Shown here one piece after another: positions 11,861 to 25,600 of a DNA stretch of 64,000 bases. This DNA is from Branchiostoma floridae. Lineage: Eukaryota > Chordata > Leptocardii > Amphioxiformes > Branchiostomatidae. Where the stretch lies: contig NC_049988.1 in NCBI RefSeq assembly GCF_000003815.2, forward strand, positions 4,350,628 through 4,414,627, read 5' to 3'. Every line of letters begins with the position of its first letter. Positions within the stretch are counted from its first letter, which is position 1. A program made the translations under genes and the position numbers. The notes beneath the pieces were generated by a model. The model was given only the letters and a program-made list of their open reading frames with translations. It searched no databases and was not told the DNA's origin.

Positions 11861-14800
11861 AAGTCTGAGCGGTGTTTGAAAGAAGTGTGGATCTGTTCGA
11901 TCTTTCTCAGGACTTCCTTGAAGTTCGGCCGTTCTAAGGGACTAGTCAGCCAACATTGCTTCATAATGCTGTTGTACCTGTGTCGGAGAAACAACATTGA
12001 AGATTACTTTGGAAGCTCATATGTGAATTGTAATCATATTGTACAGTGCTAAACTTTCTCAACAGAGACGGTGGGTGATAAAAACCGCCTGTCACGTTTG
12101 ACCAGTTAATGACGTCACGTATACGCAAGATCACGTGTCAATAAGGTCATATGGTTGCAACTCTCGCGAGTTTTCTTTTGGAAGTGATTGGTTATCATTG
12201 ATCCTGAAGAAGGAGACAGTGGTCGTTGAAATTATAGCCCTTGTATACCTTTGTGTTGGAAGAAAGGTTCGCATTGTACTAGCAGTGAAGTGTAGCTATA
12301 GTTTGATTAGTTCAATTAACTGAAAAGGTGTCACTAGGCACTACAAGGGTCTGAACGAACAAATACATTTGTATAGACAAACGAATACTTACAGCATGAT
12401 GGGGCATCTGTTGGGCCGGTCCATGCGGTATCCTTCCTTCAGGTGATGTACAATGGACACCCCAGGCATACCGGGGTACGGTGTCTGTCCAGCAGCGAAT
12501 ATCTCCCATAGTACAATCCCATACGACCACTGCAGTAAGAAGCAGAAAGTTGTATTTTTGTCCACGTCAACAAACGTTATTACAGAAAAAGATGAAGGTA
12601 TAGTTTTTAGGCATAGCTTGAAAGTGTATCTGTGTTCAACTTGTTAGATGTCATTATTGAACTAGTTAAACTGTAATTTCCAACAAAAAATTTTCAAGGA
12701 ATGCCTTACAACCATCCCTGAACAGAGACAGTGGGCACCATAGACTTTCTGCAACATATGATTCACTACTTCTTCAGAAAGATCTGAACACCCTGGAAGA
12801 GTGGCAAAGGAAATGGCTTATGCAGTTCAATCCGGATAAATGTTATATCATGCACATAACAAACAAACGAACCCCAAATGTATCCCCCTACCAGTTCTGT
12901 GGTCAGACATTAGCAACCACAAAAACCCACCCATACCTCGGTGTTACATTAACAACTGGACTGAAGTGGGGTGTCCATGTTAACAAAATAACAACCAAGG
13001 CTAAACAGACACTGGGAGTAATCAAACGCAACTTGTGGGCATGCCCAGCCAGGGTAAAATCACTTGCATACACGTCACTGGTAAGACCAAATCTTGAATA
13101 TGCTGCAACAGTATGGGATCCGTATACAAAGAAAGACAAAGATAAACTGGAAAGGGTACAGAACCAAGCTGCCAGATTCTGTACAAACAACTACAGCAGA
13201 GATGCTAGTGTTACCAAAATGAAAACAGATCTGCAGTGGACATCACTTGAAGACAGGAGGAAAATGTCCAGACTTTGTATGATGTACAAAATGACCAATA
13301 AACTGGTGGACGTACCGACTGATAAGTATCTAACACCAGCTCAAAAACGAACTAGAAACAGTCATGCTTTCAAGTACCAGAGTTACCAACCTAGGATTGA
13401 TGTGTTCAAAAATTCCTATTTCCCCAGAACTATTGTAGAGTGGAATATGTTATCACCAAGCACAGTAGGGGCGTCTTCTCTGGATAGTTTCAGAGAACAC
13501 TTGCATATAGATGTGCAAAAGTTAGGTGTGATGAGTCGCTCAGTGTAATATAACCAGCTGCTGCCGCGCCGCGTGCCTGCGAAGCTGGTGTGTTACGCCG
13601 AAGGGCGGTTATACCGGCTATATAGATACAGATACAGATACAGATACACTGCTTACTGAGTCACGTGTTCTATCTGCATAACGTGACGCCACGACAGCAG
13701 TGGATTGTTTATTTCTTGACAAAGACTGGTGCTGTTAAGTCGAAAATTTGTCCAATTTTTGTGTTGGAAATTACAATTTAACTAGTTCGATAGTTTTAAG
13801 GCATGTTTGCTGAGTATCCAGAGCAATGACGCAATATTTCAAGAACCTTCTTGTATTCGCACGATTCCCTCAGTTTAGGAGTTCCCCGAGGATGCCATCC
13901 ATATGATCAAATACAAATGGCCAACATCTGGCAACACTTATATGCATACAATGACAAATATTTATGAACTCCAAGGAATCTGTGGCTTTCAAATCTTGTC
14001 ATTTCACTTTTTAACACTTGCTTTCGGTAGCTTTCAGTTTCTATTGATCGTCGTTGTAATAAATGGACTGTGTAATACAAATGATAGACAAGAAGGAACT
14101 TACTATGTCAGTCTTGGTATCAAAGATGTAGGTGGCGTGGCTTTCCGGCGCCATCCACTTGTACGGTAACTTGACCTGGGGAGGGGGGCAAGGGTGTTGT
14201 CCGGTCTTCATTTATCCAAGCAGCACAAACAAACAAACAAACAAAACAGAAACAAACAAATAGGGCAAACAAGGGAGAGACAAGGGAAGCAATTGTTACA
14301 AAGTGATCATTTCTTAGGCTGTGAAACGTTTTCTTAACTGTAAGACAGCTATGAGACTCGGAGAATCTACTCTGTTCTACTCATAAAAGGAAGATGGCAA
14401 ATCCTCTTTGCCTCCGTTCAATGGGCCATATCAGTCCGGATATCAGAATTATGGTTAACGCAGAGCCTACGAAGCAAAAGCACATTGCCATGGCAACGCG
14501 TCTGTGCACATGCGTACTGGTTTGGTCTAGATTGCCATGGCAATGGTATGGCGTTACGCAGAGTTCTTTATGTTCCCATAATGCGATTCGTGATTTTCAT
14601 TTTTTTAGTGCCATAAATTTTGATCACGCTATGAAAACGTACATGTACCTCCCAGCTTTGTATTCTGTAGTAACCCTTTTCGTGGACGTCTCTGCAAAGA
14701 CCGAAGTCTGCAACTTTCACCCGCAAGTTTTCGTCCAACCTATGTATGAAATACAGACCTTGTTTAAAAACTAAATGTAAAACGACATAAACAAGATGTA

Positions 14801-16674
14801 GCGTCAAATCAAGTTTTTTTAACCTCCTTGGTCAAATCAAACTGTGACATATGATAATCTCTGCATAGAAAATGTTATAAAGGATAGACCATACAGGTTA
14901 AGGAATTGTCTGTATTAGAACGTTCACCGAAGACCATTCAAGAACATAGCATTATCCTACACAAGATACAAGTAGTCTATATTGGGGTATATTGTTCTTT
15001 TTCGAATTCTAGAAATGACGTTAAGTAACATAAGTTTCCATGAGTTGTACCTGCATGGAACGATTGTTGTGCAATAACGACTTATCTATATCAAGACATA
15101 CGCCATCGTAAAGTGGACGAAAAACTCAATTTTTTTTGGCACAATAATCAAAATAAGTATCTTTGTTAACCACAATGTAGGGTCTCGTCTCGGAGTTCCT
15201 GTCACGTGACTGATGTTGACGATCACGTGATAAGGTCACGTGGCAGCCTTTTGATTGGATACTTACATGCAGTTTCTCGCTGCCAGATCACGATGTACGA
15301 TATCGTTATCAGACAGATACGCCATGCCACGAGCGATGTCAAGGCACAGGCGAAGATTCTCCAACAAGGGCAATGTCTGTGTGTAAACAAATAAGGGTTT
15401 ATAACGTGTTATACGGCTAACGTTTTACGTACTTTCGGGCTTGAGCCCTACGTGGGACACCCTGCCGATATAGGGCTATTTTGGGGCAATGTCGGGCCAT
15501 AGTAAGGTACTCAGTCATTTTCACCTGAGTGAAGTGAGGAAAGTCGTGTTAAGTGCCTTTAACAATTGCATAGCGTCAACGGGGCATGTCAGTAGGTTTA
15601 AACCCAGGATCTCTAGGATCTGAGCCAAACATCTGACACCACGCCGTTTGTTTACATGTTTACCGTTTGTTTACCTGTTTGTTGATGAGATATTTCCGCA
15701 GATCTCCGTGCTTCATGTAGGGGAGGACGATCATGGCCTGGTTGCCATGGACGCAGATGCCGGTCAGCTCCAGCACGTTGTCATGGTTAAACTTGATCAT
15801 GCGCAGTCCTTCCTGGAGGAGGGACACCATCTCCCCTGGCGCGGCGGTGTCTGGGGGTCAAAACCACAAAAAAAATTAGATGGAATTCGCATCAAACCTC
15901 ACTGAACCGAGACGGTGGTAGATTCTATCTTTCCGCCACTTTTGATTCGTTACTGACGTCACTTCCGACTTCCGGAACGCCAGCGCAGTGAATCATCGCA
16001 GTCACCTGATGAAGGTCGACGAGATCGAGTGAAACTTCATGGTGAATGTTTTCCTTGTGTTGTTGGCACAAAGCTAAAAAAATGGTCAACTGTGCACGTG
16101 GCATCTACCAACAGAGATGAGTCTTAATTCGAATCGCAAAAGTCCTGTTAGATGGAGGACGCCATAAACTTGACGCAGCATTTAAACTTACTCATCAGTG
16201 CTTGATAAAGACTGGTGGTGTTAGGTGGAAAATTTGGGTAAGTCACATGAAATCAGAAGCCGTGGGCCTGTTAAGTAGGGGTGTTATCATAAGTATAGTT
16301 GGGACCACACCAAACTGTAGCATTAGACATATAGCCATAACGAACCTACCATACAGGGTCTTCGCAGCACATTCCATCCATTTATTGCCCTTTTTGTAGA
16401 CGCCATGTCGAACCTCTCCAAAGTTTCCTAGATGTGTAACGGCATAAAAACATTCGCTATGAGAAGTAAAAAAATTAAATTTTGCAACGAAGCAAACAAA
16501 CAAGCAAATAAACAGACAAGCAAACAGATAAAACTCAAACACTGCAAGGCTTACCGTTTCCCAGAGGCTCAAGCAGGGTGATTGTGTCCTTGTAAATTAG
16601 CACGTGGTGAATTTTAGATCTTTCCTCGCCGGTGAATCTTTGGAGCAGCATGCTGGGCTCCTCGTACCCACCGA
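11824..16674 (-). CDS. RTK-A exons 10-17: juxtamembrane segment and tyrosine kinase domain
   Basis: Exon 10 (16555-16674) gives the juxtamembrane stretch and LGNG. Exon 11 completes the Gly loop NFGEV and holds the lysine (CAAKTL). Exon 12 holds helix C (MVSLLQEGLRM), HDNVLELTGICVHGN and the hinge [14 protein letters not shown]. Exon 13 carries [12 protein letters not shown]. Exon 14 carries [11 protein letters not shown] and the activation-loop pair Y799-Y800. Exon 15 carries LPYKWMAPE. Exon 16 carries TDI/WSYGIVLWEIFAAGQTPYPG. Exon 17 carries CWLTSPLERPNF and ends VHSLA before [11 protein letters not shown] marks a tyrosine kinase; LPYMKHGDLR and AARNCMLDE resemble MET and AXL/MER. No extended docking-site tail is present. 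Confidence 0.92.
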
Positions 16675-19600
16675 CTGTATCAGAAAAAAGAGGAAAAATT
16701 GACTTGTAATTGATAAGGCCAATTCATCATTCAATCGGTCAAGATGGGTTAGCCGATGGTACTGATATGACTGCCGTATGACGTCACAAGACAACATTGT
16801 GGTGCTCAAGACTCTATGGTTAAACAAAACCTGTAACTTTAGATAAATGGTTATAGTGAGGTGTAAAGAGAAGCTAGGTTGCTAGGGAAAATCAGGGCCG
16901 TGGCAGATATGAAACCATGGTCACCTTTGACCAACACCTGACGTCACATGTGCCGAAGATCAGTGCGAGTTAATAAAGTGGGGCAAACGCCAATTGATTA
17001 TTCGCTAAGCCGAGGTTGGAGAGGGGGGGTGGTAGTGGCCGAGATTATTGTCAGCTCCCGACCGTTACCATTCTCCAACCTCGGCTTGGAAAATAATCAA
17101 TTCATACTGCCGAAAGTTAAGTGAGTCCAAAGGTGGGTCCAAAAATTTCGAAGTAAGCTACGTAGTTCTTTGTGGGGAAAAAATGTATTTAAGATAGTGA
17201 GATTAACTTTTGCAGGCGCAATTGACAGCATGAGATATCGTTACCAAATGTTAAAATGCTTCACTCACTCGTTGTTATGGTGACAGTAACGCCGGCGCTC
17301 CTGACGTCACCACGTTCACTGATGACGGTGACGTTGTATGACGTTCCCTGCTCCAGTCCGCTGAACTCGGCTTGGAGCGGGTCAGATGCGTGGATATGTC
17401 TTCTGGCAATAACCTGTAAGAATGTTCGAAAAACGTGAATGATAATGTGGCACTATATGAGCATTCTAACCTCTTTATGCTCGCACCAATAAATTTTGTG
17501 AAAGTTTGTGTACCCGCCATCTTGTTTTCAATTTCAGTTCTATTCGATTTCCATATGCTCGCTCACACTTTCGAGTACGAATGCGCAGCGACAGGAATTC
17601 TGGGTAATGTGTCAAAGGTAAAGGCCCCTAAAACATAAACAAAGCACGTCGGGACGTTGATATGCAAAATCTAGACAATGGTCGACACGAGAACTATTTA
17701 CATTTTGTCAGAGGCTTTCAACTTTGACATATCACAAACAATTCTTGGCGCCGCGGATGCGCATACGGAATTATGAACGAGCTCATTAAACTCCGCCAAT
17801 TATTCTGCCAAAAACGCTCTTTTAAAAATAGGAACACTTGTATGTGAAAGTCACGGTGAAGATGACGTCAGCAGATAAAAACTTGTTGGTGTACCTTGGG
17901 CTCGGGAGTGGCCAGTCCCAAAGTGACCAGGTACTTGTCCACGTCACCAAAGTGTTGGAGGTTCTTGTACGCAGGTTTGAAAGTGATACCGATCGATGTC
18001 TCTGTGGTGGTTGCTATGGTTACGCACTTCGCATCCGGTAAAACTAGAAAAAACAAAATGTCGGCTGCTAAGTCTTCAATCCAGATGTTGGGAGAATGGT
18101 CGTAGCGCAATTCCGCTGACACTACTTCTTTTTAACAGAGAGTATTCTCAAAGCGAAGCCTCCCAAAATGAGAGGAAAGATCGCAACATTTTCCTGGCTG
18201 CTCCTCTCTTCTTTTGCATTAGGAAAGCCTTACAGAGAAGCGTTCTGAGTAGGAGAATTTTACGATCTTTCCTCCTGATATCGCAATTGGAGACTTTTTT
18301 TACAAAAAGCTACCTTATATTGTAGTTATCAACACTTGCAAGTACTCTGGAGCAGTTAGATGTTAGCTTTATGCCTCTAGTGTTTTCAGGTTAAGCATTG
18401 CTTATACCTTTTCCGTCCAAGAGATCAGCAAGATGCGTTTGATCTGAGTGTCGCAAGGCGTCGCTGAGGACACGGGACGCCTGGTCACCTTTCAGCACGC
18501 AGAGAATTTCCAACAGCCTCTCTACCACACAGGGGGCCGCCCGGACTCCGGCTGTCACATCAACAGTCAGACTCTGTAATAGAGGAAGGAAGAAATGAAT
18601 GATCGGATGAAGGGGTGAAGAAAGGAAGGAAGGAAGGAAGGACATAAATGAAGGAAGGAAGGAGGGGAAAAGAAAAAAAGAAAGATGAAAGAAAAAGACA
18701 AAGCAAGAGCTTGAGGGAAGAAAAGAAACAAACAGTAAGAAAAAAGTAATAGAGAAAGAAAGAGAGAGAAGATAGAAGGAAGGAACTAAAAATGAAAGAA
18801 AGGAAGACAAAACGAAAATGACACAAAAGGAATGAAATGAATAAAAATAAAAATGGAATGATAAAAAATGACTAAAAAAGACGGGTGGAAGTGAGTAAGT
18901 AAGTGAATGTGTGCTAACAGCAATTAAGTAACAAAGCAACAAATACATCACTGCTCATTTTATGTTAGATTTAGCGAAACACTTTCTGCTCATTACCAAT
19001 TTCGTAGATGACGTCACTCACCCGTTTTTCCCTCAGAAACATTAGGACAGGATCCACGTCCATTCTCACTAAACAATCCCAGAATTCCTGCAGAGCTGGA
19101 TCCGCCATTTTGTCCAGTTCGGTCGCGTCGGAAACGCCTGAAATAAAGTTCTTCGTTTAGAGACGGATATTAAAATTAGGCAAATCCATAGTTTATGTTC
19201 TTCTTACACAAGATCCTCGGGTCAGCGGGAGATGGTTCTCCCAAAAATTGGCAGGTAAAAATTTTTGTGCGCTAAGAACTTGTCAGCAAAGAAATTTGAT
19301 AAAATCAAGATGATACTACAGTTCTACTTGCACTGGTGCCTGGAGGGAGTGTAGCACCGAAGCTACCAATTTGTTCCCGGTGGACTGCCTGATACCGTGG
19401 GTACCTCTCGATGTACAATGGTAGATAAAGGCGCCTGTTTGTTATCGGGTCCCGAGTTGATTTTAACTACAAGTTTTAAGAAATACAGGGGCCCGGCCCT
19501 GCCCGAAAGACCCCGAGGGCCCTTTTCTCCAAATAGGAACCTAGCACTATATATGTATATGCAGAAACTCGTGAAAATGAGAAAATCATATTTTGTTTTA

Positions 19601-22600
19601 TTGGACGGAATATGTACTTACGTAGGACGCTCATGTCTGGACACAGGTATTCCAGTCTCTCTCTGTGATGATTATTGGATAACGATAAAATACGGTCACA
19701 TTTTCGCTGTTTGATAGATCTTTTCCGCCGCCGATGGTAGATGAGGGCACCGACAATGATCAAGACGCAAGACGTGGTTACTGTGACGACTATCGGTACA
19801 ATTAATGGACTGTCGAACCAATTGTCGTTTCTGGTCCCTGTGAGCATTGTTGGTGGAGGTACAGGGCTCAGCGCCTCTGCAAGATAGGATTTCAAAAAGG
19901 GATTAAGTTGTAAGTGTATAGCTTGGTCGGATCATGAATTGTTTCTTTGTATAAATGTTCATACTACCAGTATACCAGAATGTCACAATAATTTTCCATG
20001 CCAGATAGAAGAAACCGTCGAATAAAACGAAAATAAAGGCCACGAAACATTGCAGGAGGTAAAGGAATACACGTGAACTTTGAAAGAAAAAAAATCTCAA
20101 GGGCAAAGGGCGAGGTCATATTTGTCGTGCGACGACGGTCTACGGCCAATGTGCGTCCTACAAGTGCAGAAATGACAGCTGAAGAGCACGGCACAGCCGT
20201 AAACTTACCAATGATCGTGACGTTGACCCTAGAGGACCCTGGCTCCCCCACGCCATTGCTGGCTCTACACAGATAGACCCCAGAGTCCTCCAGCCTTGCA
20301 GGAAAGATGATCAGTGTTCCCCTTGTAGGGTCCGTAGAACTGTCTGACGGCAGCTCATATGTGTCCGAGATTTTGTACCAAGTGTAGGTAGGGCGAGGTA
20401 GACCTTCAGCATGGCAGGATAGCTCAACTCTTCCTCCTTCCGTGATGTTGGCTTCCTTTACGGTAGCTACCGTGTTTGATGGCGCATCTGTGATGCAACA
20501 ACACGTGTACAGGTTGTAAGATATGAAAGCCTGAAGGACACATATCGGAGGCATTTCGCACGCATCTGGAGATGCCTCCGAGCTCTGCCTCCGAAATTGC
20601 TTCGACATGCCTCCGCATTGCCTTCGAGATGCCTCCCAGTTGTGTCGTTGTGGGCTTTCGGAGTACGAGTATGGTGTCCACTCCAAAACATCAGATAGAG
20701 TTGAGTACAAAGTGCTTTTACATTAAACTTCCCTGCTTTCATCAGAATTTTAGAAAAAAATCAACTTATTGAGAAAATAACAAAATGCGTTGGGGGGTTG
20801 GGGGGTGGGGGTGATTGGAGGCAACTCGATAAGTCACAAAACTCTAAAAAGTCGTCGTTCACAAAGAATTGATGCGAACGCCTTAGAACGATCATCTTCT
20901 TTCTTACAGAGTATTAGTAGGTGAATTGGATATTCTGTTGAAAGAAAACGCAAATTTGCCATATGTCAAAATTATATGTCATTTATGCATGTAATTTGCA
21001 TTTTCTGTCCTGCTTAGTTACCCTTAGTTCTATGCAATAAGTACGTCCATGGTTCCAAGTACGCATGTGCAGCGATGGGAATCGTGGGTAATATGTCAAA
21101 GGTGAAGGCCCCTGAATCAGCTTTCGCCTTGACCGTTGTCTCAACTTCCATGACAATTCTTAGACGTATTGATAATGCATCAGGAGCCTTTGCCTCTGAC
21201 ACACCATCCATGATTCCTGTCTCTGCACATGTGTACGTGAAACAGTGAAGTAGCATATCCTACACATTTGTTTAAGAAAGCTTACGAATATCCACAACAA
21301 ATATTCACCTACATTGGACTATAATGTCGATGAAGGCGTTTTCGTCTGGTGACAGGCCATTGGACGCCTCACATTGGTACCGACCGTTGTCTTCACGGCT
21401 CACTCTGGGTATGATCACAGTACTAGTGCTAGTAGTACTGTCGTGGACTGTGTTCTCCTGTGCTGTTGGATTGTTGAGAGCTGTGCTATCTTTGGTCCAT
21501 TGGAACGTAGATGGCGGGTTGCTGCGAGTGGTGCAGGAAAGCTGAAGCCGAAATCCTTCATTAACGGTGGTTGCGGGCGCACTGGCGGTAGTTTCTGTTG
21601 GAGGATCTAAAACAAATGTATAATACAAACGTTTACATATACCGTATATTTGATGTCAAGAAGGACAATCAAAAAAATTGTCATGCCCAAAGAAACGTTA
21701 TGATTACAAAAATATATGTTTAACATACAGAAAGACAAGGAGATAGCTATGTGCGTTCTTTCATGTGCATGAGGAGAGAAAATAAATCAGTACAAGCAAA
21801 GTTTGTTTTCAAAATGACAGACTTTACGTATGAAAAGCCTCCAATCATAGTCCAGGTCAAGATGTAAATACTGGGAAGGGAACAAAATGTAGGAAAAAAT
21901 CTGGAAGACAAATCTTACTCAAAATGACGTTAGGCCACAGCAAGTAAATTGTATGGATTACTGATGTAATCCGCGCTCATTAATTTTTGCCTGATTTAAA
22001 AATAACATTATTCCATTTGCTCTCTCGATATGGTGAAGATGACGAAAAAGTACCAAAATATGAAATATATTTATGTGATAACCTTGATTGGACTCGTAGA
22101 AGTGACACTAGTGAGGAACATGTAGTTATGACCGTAGTTGTAAAAGTGAAACTAGTTCAATAATAATAGGAAAAGTAGTACCAATGTGGTAGCGATGGCT
22201 GTAGTTGGCAACTTGGTAAATAATACCACACTAGATCACTTTTTGCACTTCTTGAATACAGAAACATAAGACTTGTTGGCTGTGATGCCATGATTTTTCG
22301 TTACAATTCTTGTTACAACGTTTATAGTGTCTATATTTGAAAATCTAGATATCTTGTTTTTTTTACCCATCTTTTTTTTTTCGCCCTCTGTCGTTGAATT
22401 TGGAGTCTGCAGAGAATGGCATCTATAAAATTAACTTGCTGTTGCCTTATTTGCTAACGGATGCACTTACATTTAACCGTTAGTGTAGCGATGTTAAATT
22501 CGGTCCCGCTTATCAGGTAAGCAGTGATTCGATAACCCCCGGCATCTGCCTCTGACACATCCGACAGTGAAAATCCGTACGCGTAGTCGTCCAGGCGTTG

Positions 22601-25600
22601 TGCCCGTCTTTCATACACGTGTATGAACGGGGAACCCTCTTCGTTTTGCCACAGATTCAAGCCACCAATTAATGTCTGTGGTAGTTTCAGCCATTGGAAT
22701 GAGTTGACTCCGGTATCGTCGAAAGACCACGGGAATTCTGCGACACCTCCTCTTAAAACTGTCACATTCCCTGGGATCCGGGTGAAGAAACCATTCGTTG
22801 CAGCTGAAAACATATAGAAGGGCAGGCGGTCATTTTACTAGTGTCACATGAACGTTTAAGTTTTTAGTTAGCGTTACGGATGGTATTGACATAGCCGAGA
22901 GTGGACTTTTGACAGGCTACCACTCTTGGTGTATGGTAACCCTTTGGTTGGAACAAATAGAACCACTTTCATAAATAATTTCATCAGGTTGGTAGAATAC
23001 AGGATTTTGAAAACAGGTTTCGGTAAACAGCAAGTATCGAATGACTCCTAAAAATCGACGACGATTGTTAAAGATCGGGCGCTGGTCGAAAAAGCACCGC
23101 ACGTATCACTACCGAAAAGGCCATTAGAGCTCGCAGAGTCGTCGTCCGATCGATTTTCGCGCAATGTGACAGGGGTATAACAACATGCCCGAGCTGAGGC
23201 CCACCCTGGGATCGAACCACCGCCCGCAAATGCACAAAATTTTGTCTCACATGTATATGGTGAAGCAGCGTTTACTAAGAAATAGACACTAATAAACACA
23301 AATTATGGTTTCTTTGTCCGTTGTCCATCGACTTATACTGATGATGATGATGGCTGTTTCTTCGTATCCGAAGATCAATGGTAGGCAGACAAGGTTCATT
23401 AGACGACCAGTCTGCCTGGCCTGCACGTGACTTTTTAAGGTGAATGAGGGGTGTGCACTTCCTTCTCCACCCTCTCGTCTACTGGCGCACTAAGTCCTAC
23501 AGGGACAGAACTGTTTGCCACGTAAGACGGCCCCAGCAGATGCAGGTTTATTATTTGGAGTTTCCATCTCCTAGGAGGACTTCCGACCAAGGATCCTTAT
23601 ACTAAAAACGTACTTAAAAGCTAACGTACCTATTACTGTCAAATCTAAAACATAATCCTGTACGCATCAACAGCAAAATCAGCGTCTCAAAAGAACGATA
23701 CCAAATGAAAAATATTCAAAATTTTCAGGGATACCCCAAACAGCTGTTATCGTTACACCACACACAAAACGACGAAAATCCGTTCAATTAAGCCAGAGTC
23801 AAACAACTATTTATGGATTCCCCAACCACGACAGTTGTTCTTGCATTAGACAATCACATAACCCAGCCTATCTGCGTGTAGATAAGCTGATTACCAAACG
23901 CCGAAACCACATTGCCAGTTCCACAATACCGAAAATATAGGGGCGATTTCTGAAATTATCGATTATAACAACCGCTAACGCGAAAAAAGTGCATCATCAC
24001 TCAACTGAGTACAAGCGACATGCCAAACCACATACGAATGCGGCAAACAGCCAGAACATAGAGATATAGGTGCGAACACTCATCACATAGACCGTTCACA
24101 ATACTTTGTCGACGGAGTTTACCCTCCAGTCACAGAGTAACAAGATAATGCAATGACAAAAGAATTGATAAATTTTCGTATTTTGTGGACCATCAGTATT
24201 GATGGTAGACGACAACAATAATGAAACAGAGGCAGCAGTAACCTTTTAGTAAACCTTTGTCATTCTTCGATCAGTGCGTTACGAAATGTATTGACATAGC
24301 AGGCTCGCTCCAATAAAACCGTTTGCACAAGGGCAAGGTATACAGGCCTATATATATAGAGAGAGAGTGGTCACTTTAATGATATACATCCAGGTATATT
24401 GACTGGCTGTTCACTACGCCATGGCATAAACTTTGACCTATTTCAGCAAAGGCAGTACGGTGGCCCACTGTGGGCGATGAGCATGCATGCAGAAATGAAA
24501 ATACACACAGAAAATGAAAATGCCCATAGAAAATGAAAATACGCAAAGAAAATGAAGATACCCACAGAAAATGAAGATGTCCACAGAAAATTAAAAAAAG
24601 CACACAGAAAAGGAAAAACAACACACCAAAGGAGTCGTTAATTTGCTTTGTACTTCTGGGCCATCGTATGATTTGATCAGTCGTAGTATCGGACGTGCGA
24701 AGTTCGATATCGATATTCCGCCGAACTTACTAGTAGTACCTCTTTCACTTTCACCAGTTGTCACTGATATGTTGTCTTATGTCGTAAAAATTCTTCTGGA
24801 AAGCTTACATAGTCTGCGTGAAGTGTGAGTCACAAAATAATCTAGCGCCTAGTAACCTCAATTCGACAGGAATTGCCCCAGTTGCGGCCATAAGACTGTG
24901 GGCTTTGAACCACTCACACCGGGAAGAGTTCCTACTCTTTTCGATCACAGATTAATGCTCGAAGTGTGGCTCTCCTAAAACACAGGACATCCATTTAACG
25001 CTTTATCCGAGGGACGTCCCCAACCGCAGCTGGGTACTAATGAAGTGAAGTGAGAAAAGTGGTGTAAAGTGTGTTTCCCAAGGACACCATATCCGTGGCA
25101 TATCAACGTATTTGAAGCCAGGACCTCTAGATCTGGGTTATGGGGCAAACACCCTGCAGGTTATATACCACACGACCCCACTCCTAATTAATATCGTTGT
25201 CTTGTGCAAGTTTTACAAAACGTTGTAGTAAATTCTTGTTCCGTTTCTATTAGAAAATCGTACGGCAAAGAAAGTCGTACGGTGAACTTATTTTAAGTTA
25301 AGGGCACAACCCGCTGTACGTGCAAATACGTGCTGTCTACGTGCCAAAACGTGGGCAATCTTTTGAGATCTGTAAGTGGTAAGTACCGCCTCCGTACGAA
25401 CTCGTAGGGAATACGACGGATTTTGGAGAACGCAGACACGCCGTAGAATTTTACGTGCAGGCAAAACTTTGTGTGCCATCGGGCTGTGGATTCACCCCCC
25501 GTACGTGCCAGTACGGGCGACGCGCCTGCCCTGTACAGCCTGAACGTTTTCAGAAATACGTGGCGGACGTGGCCTCCACAAAAACGTACGGACGTACGGC

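Noticed and set aside
18391-18951. 186-codon Ser/Phe-rich frame running into CARD exon 7
   Set aside because: Only its end (from 18573) is exon 7. The rest is the pyrimidine tract of the intron read through.
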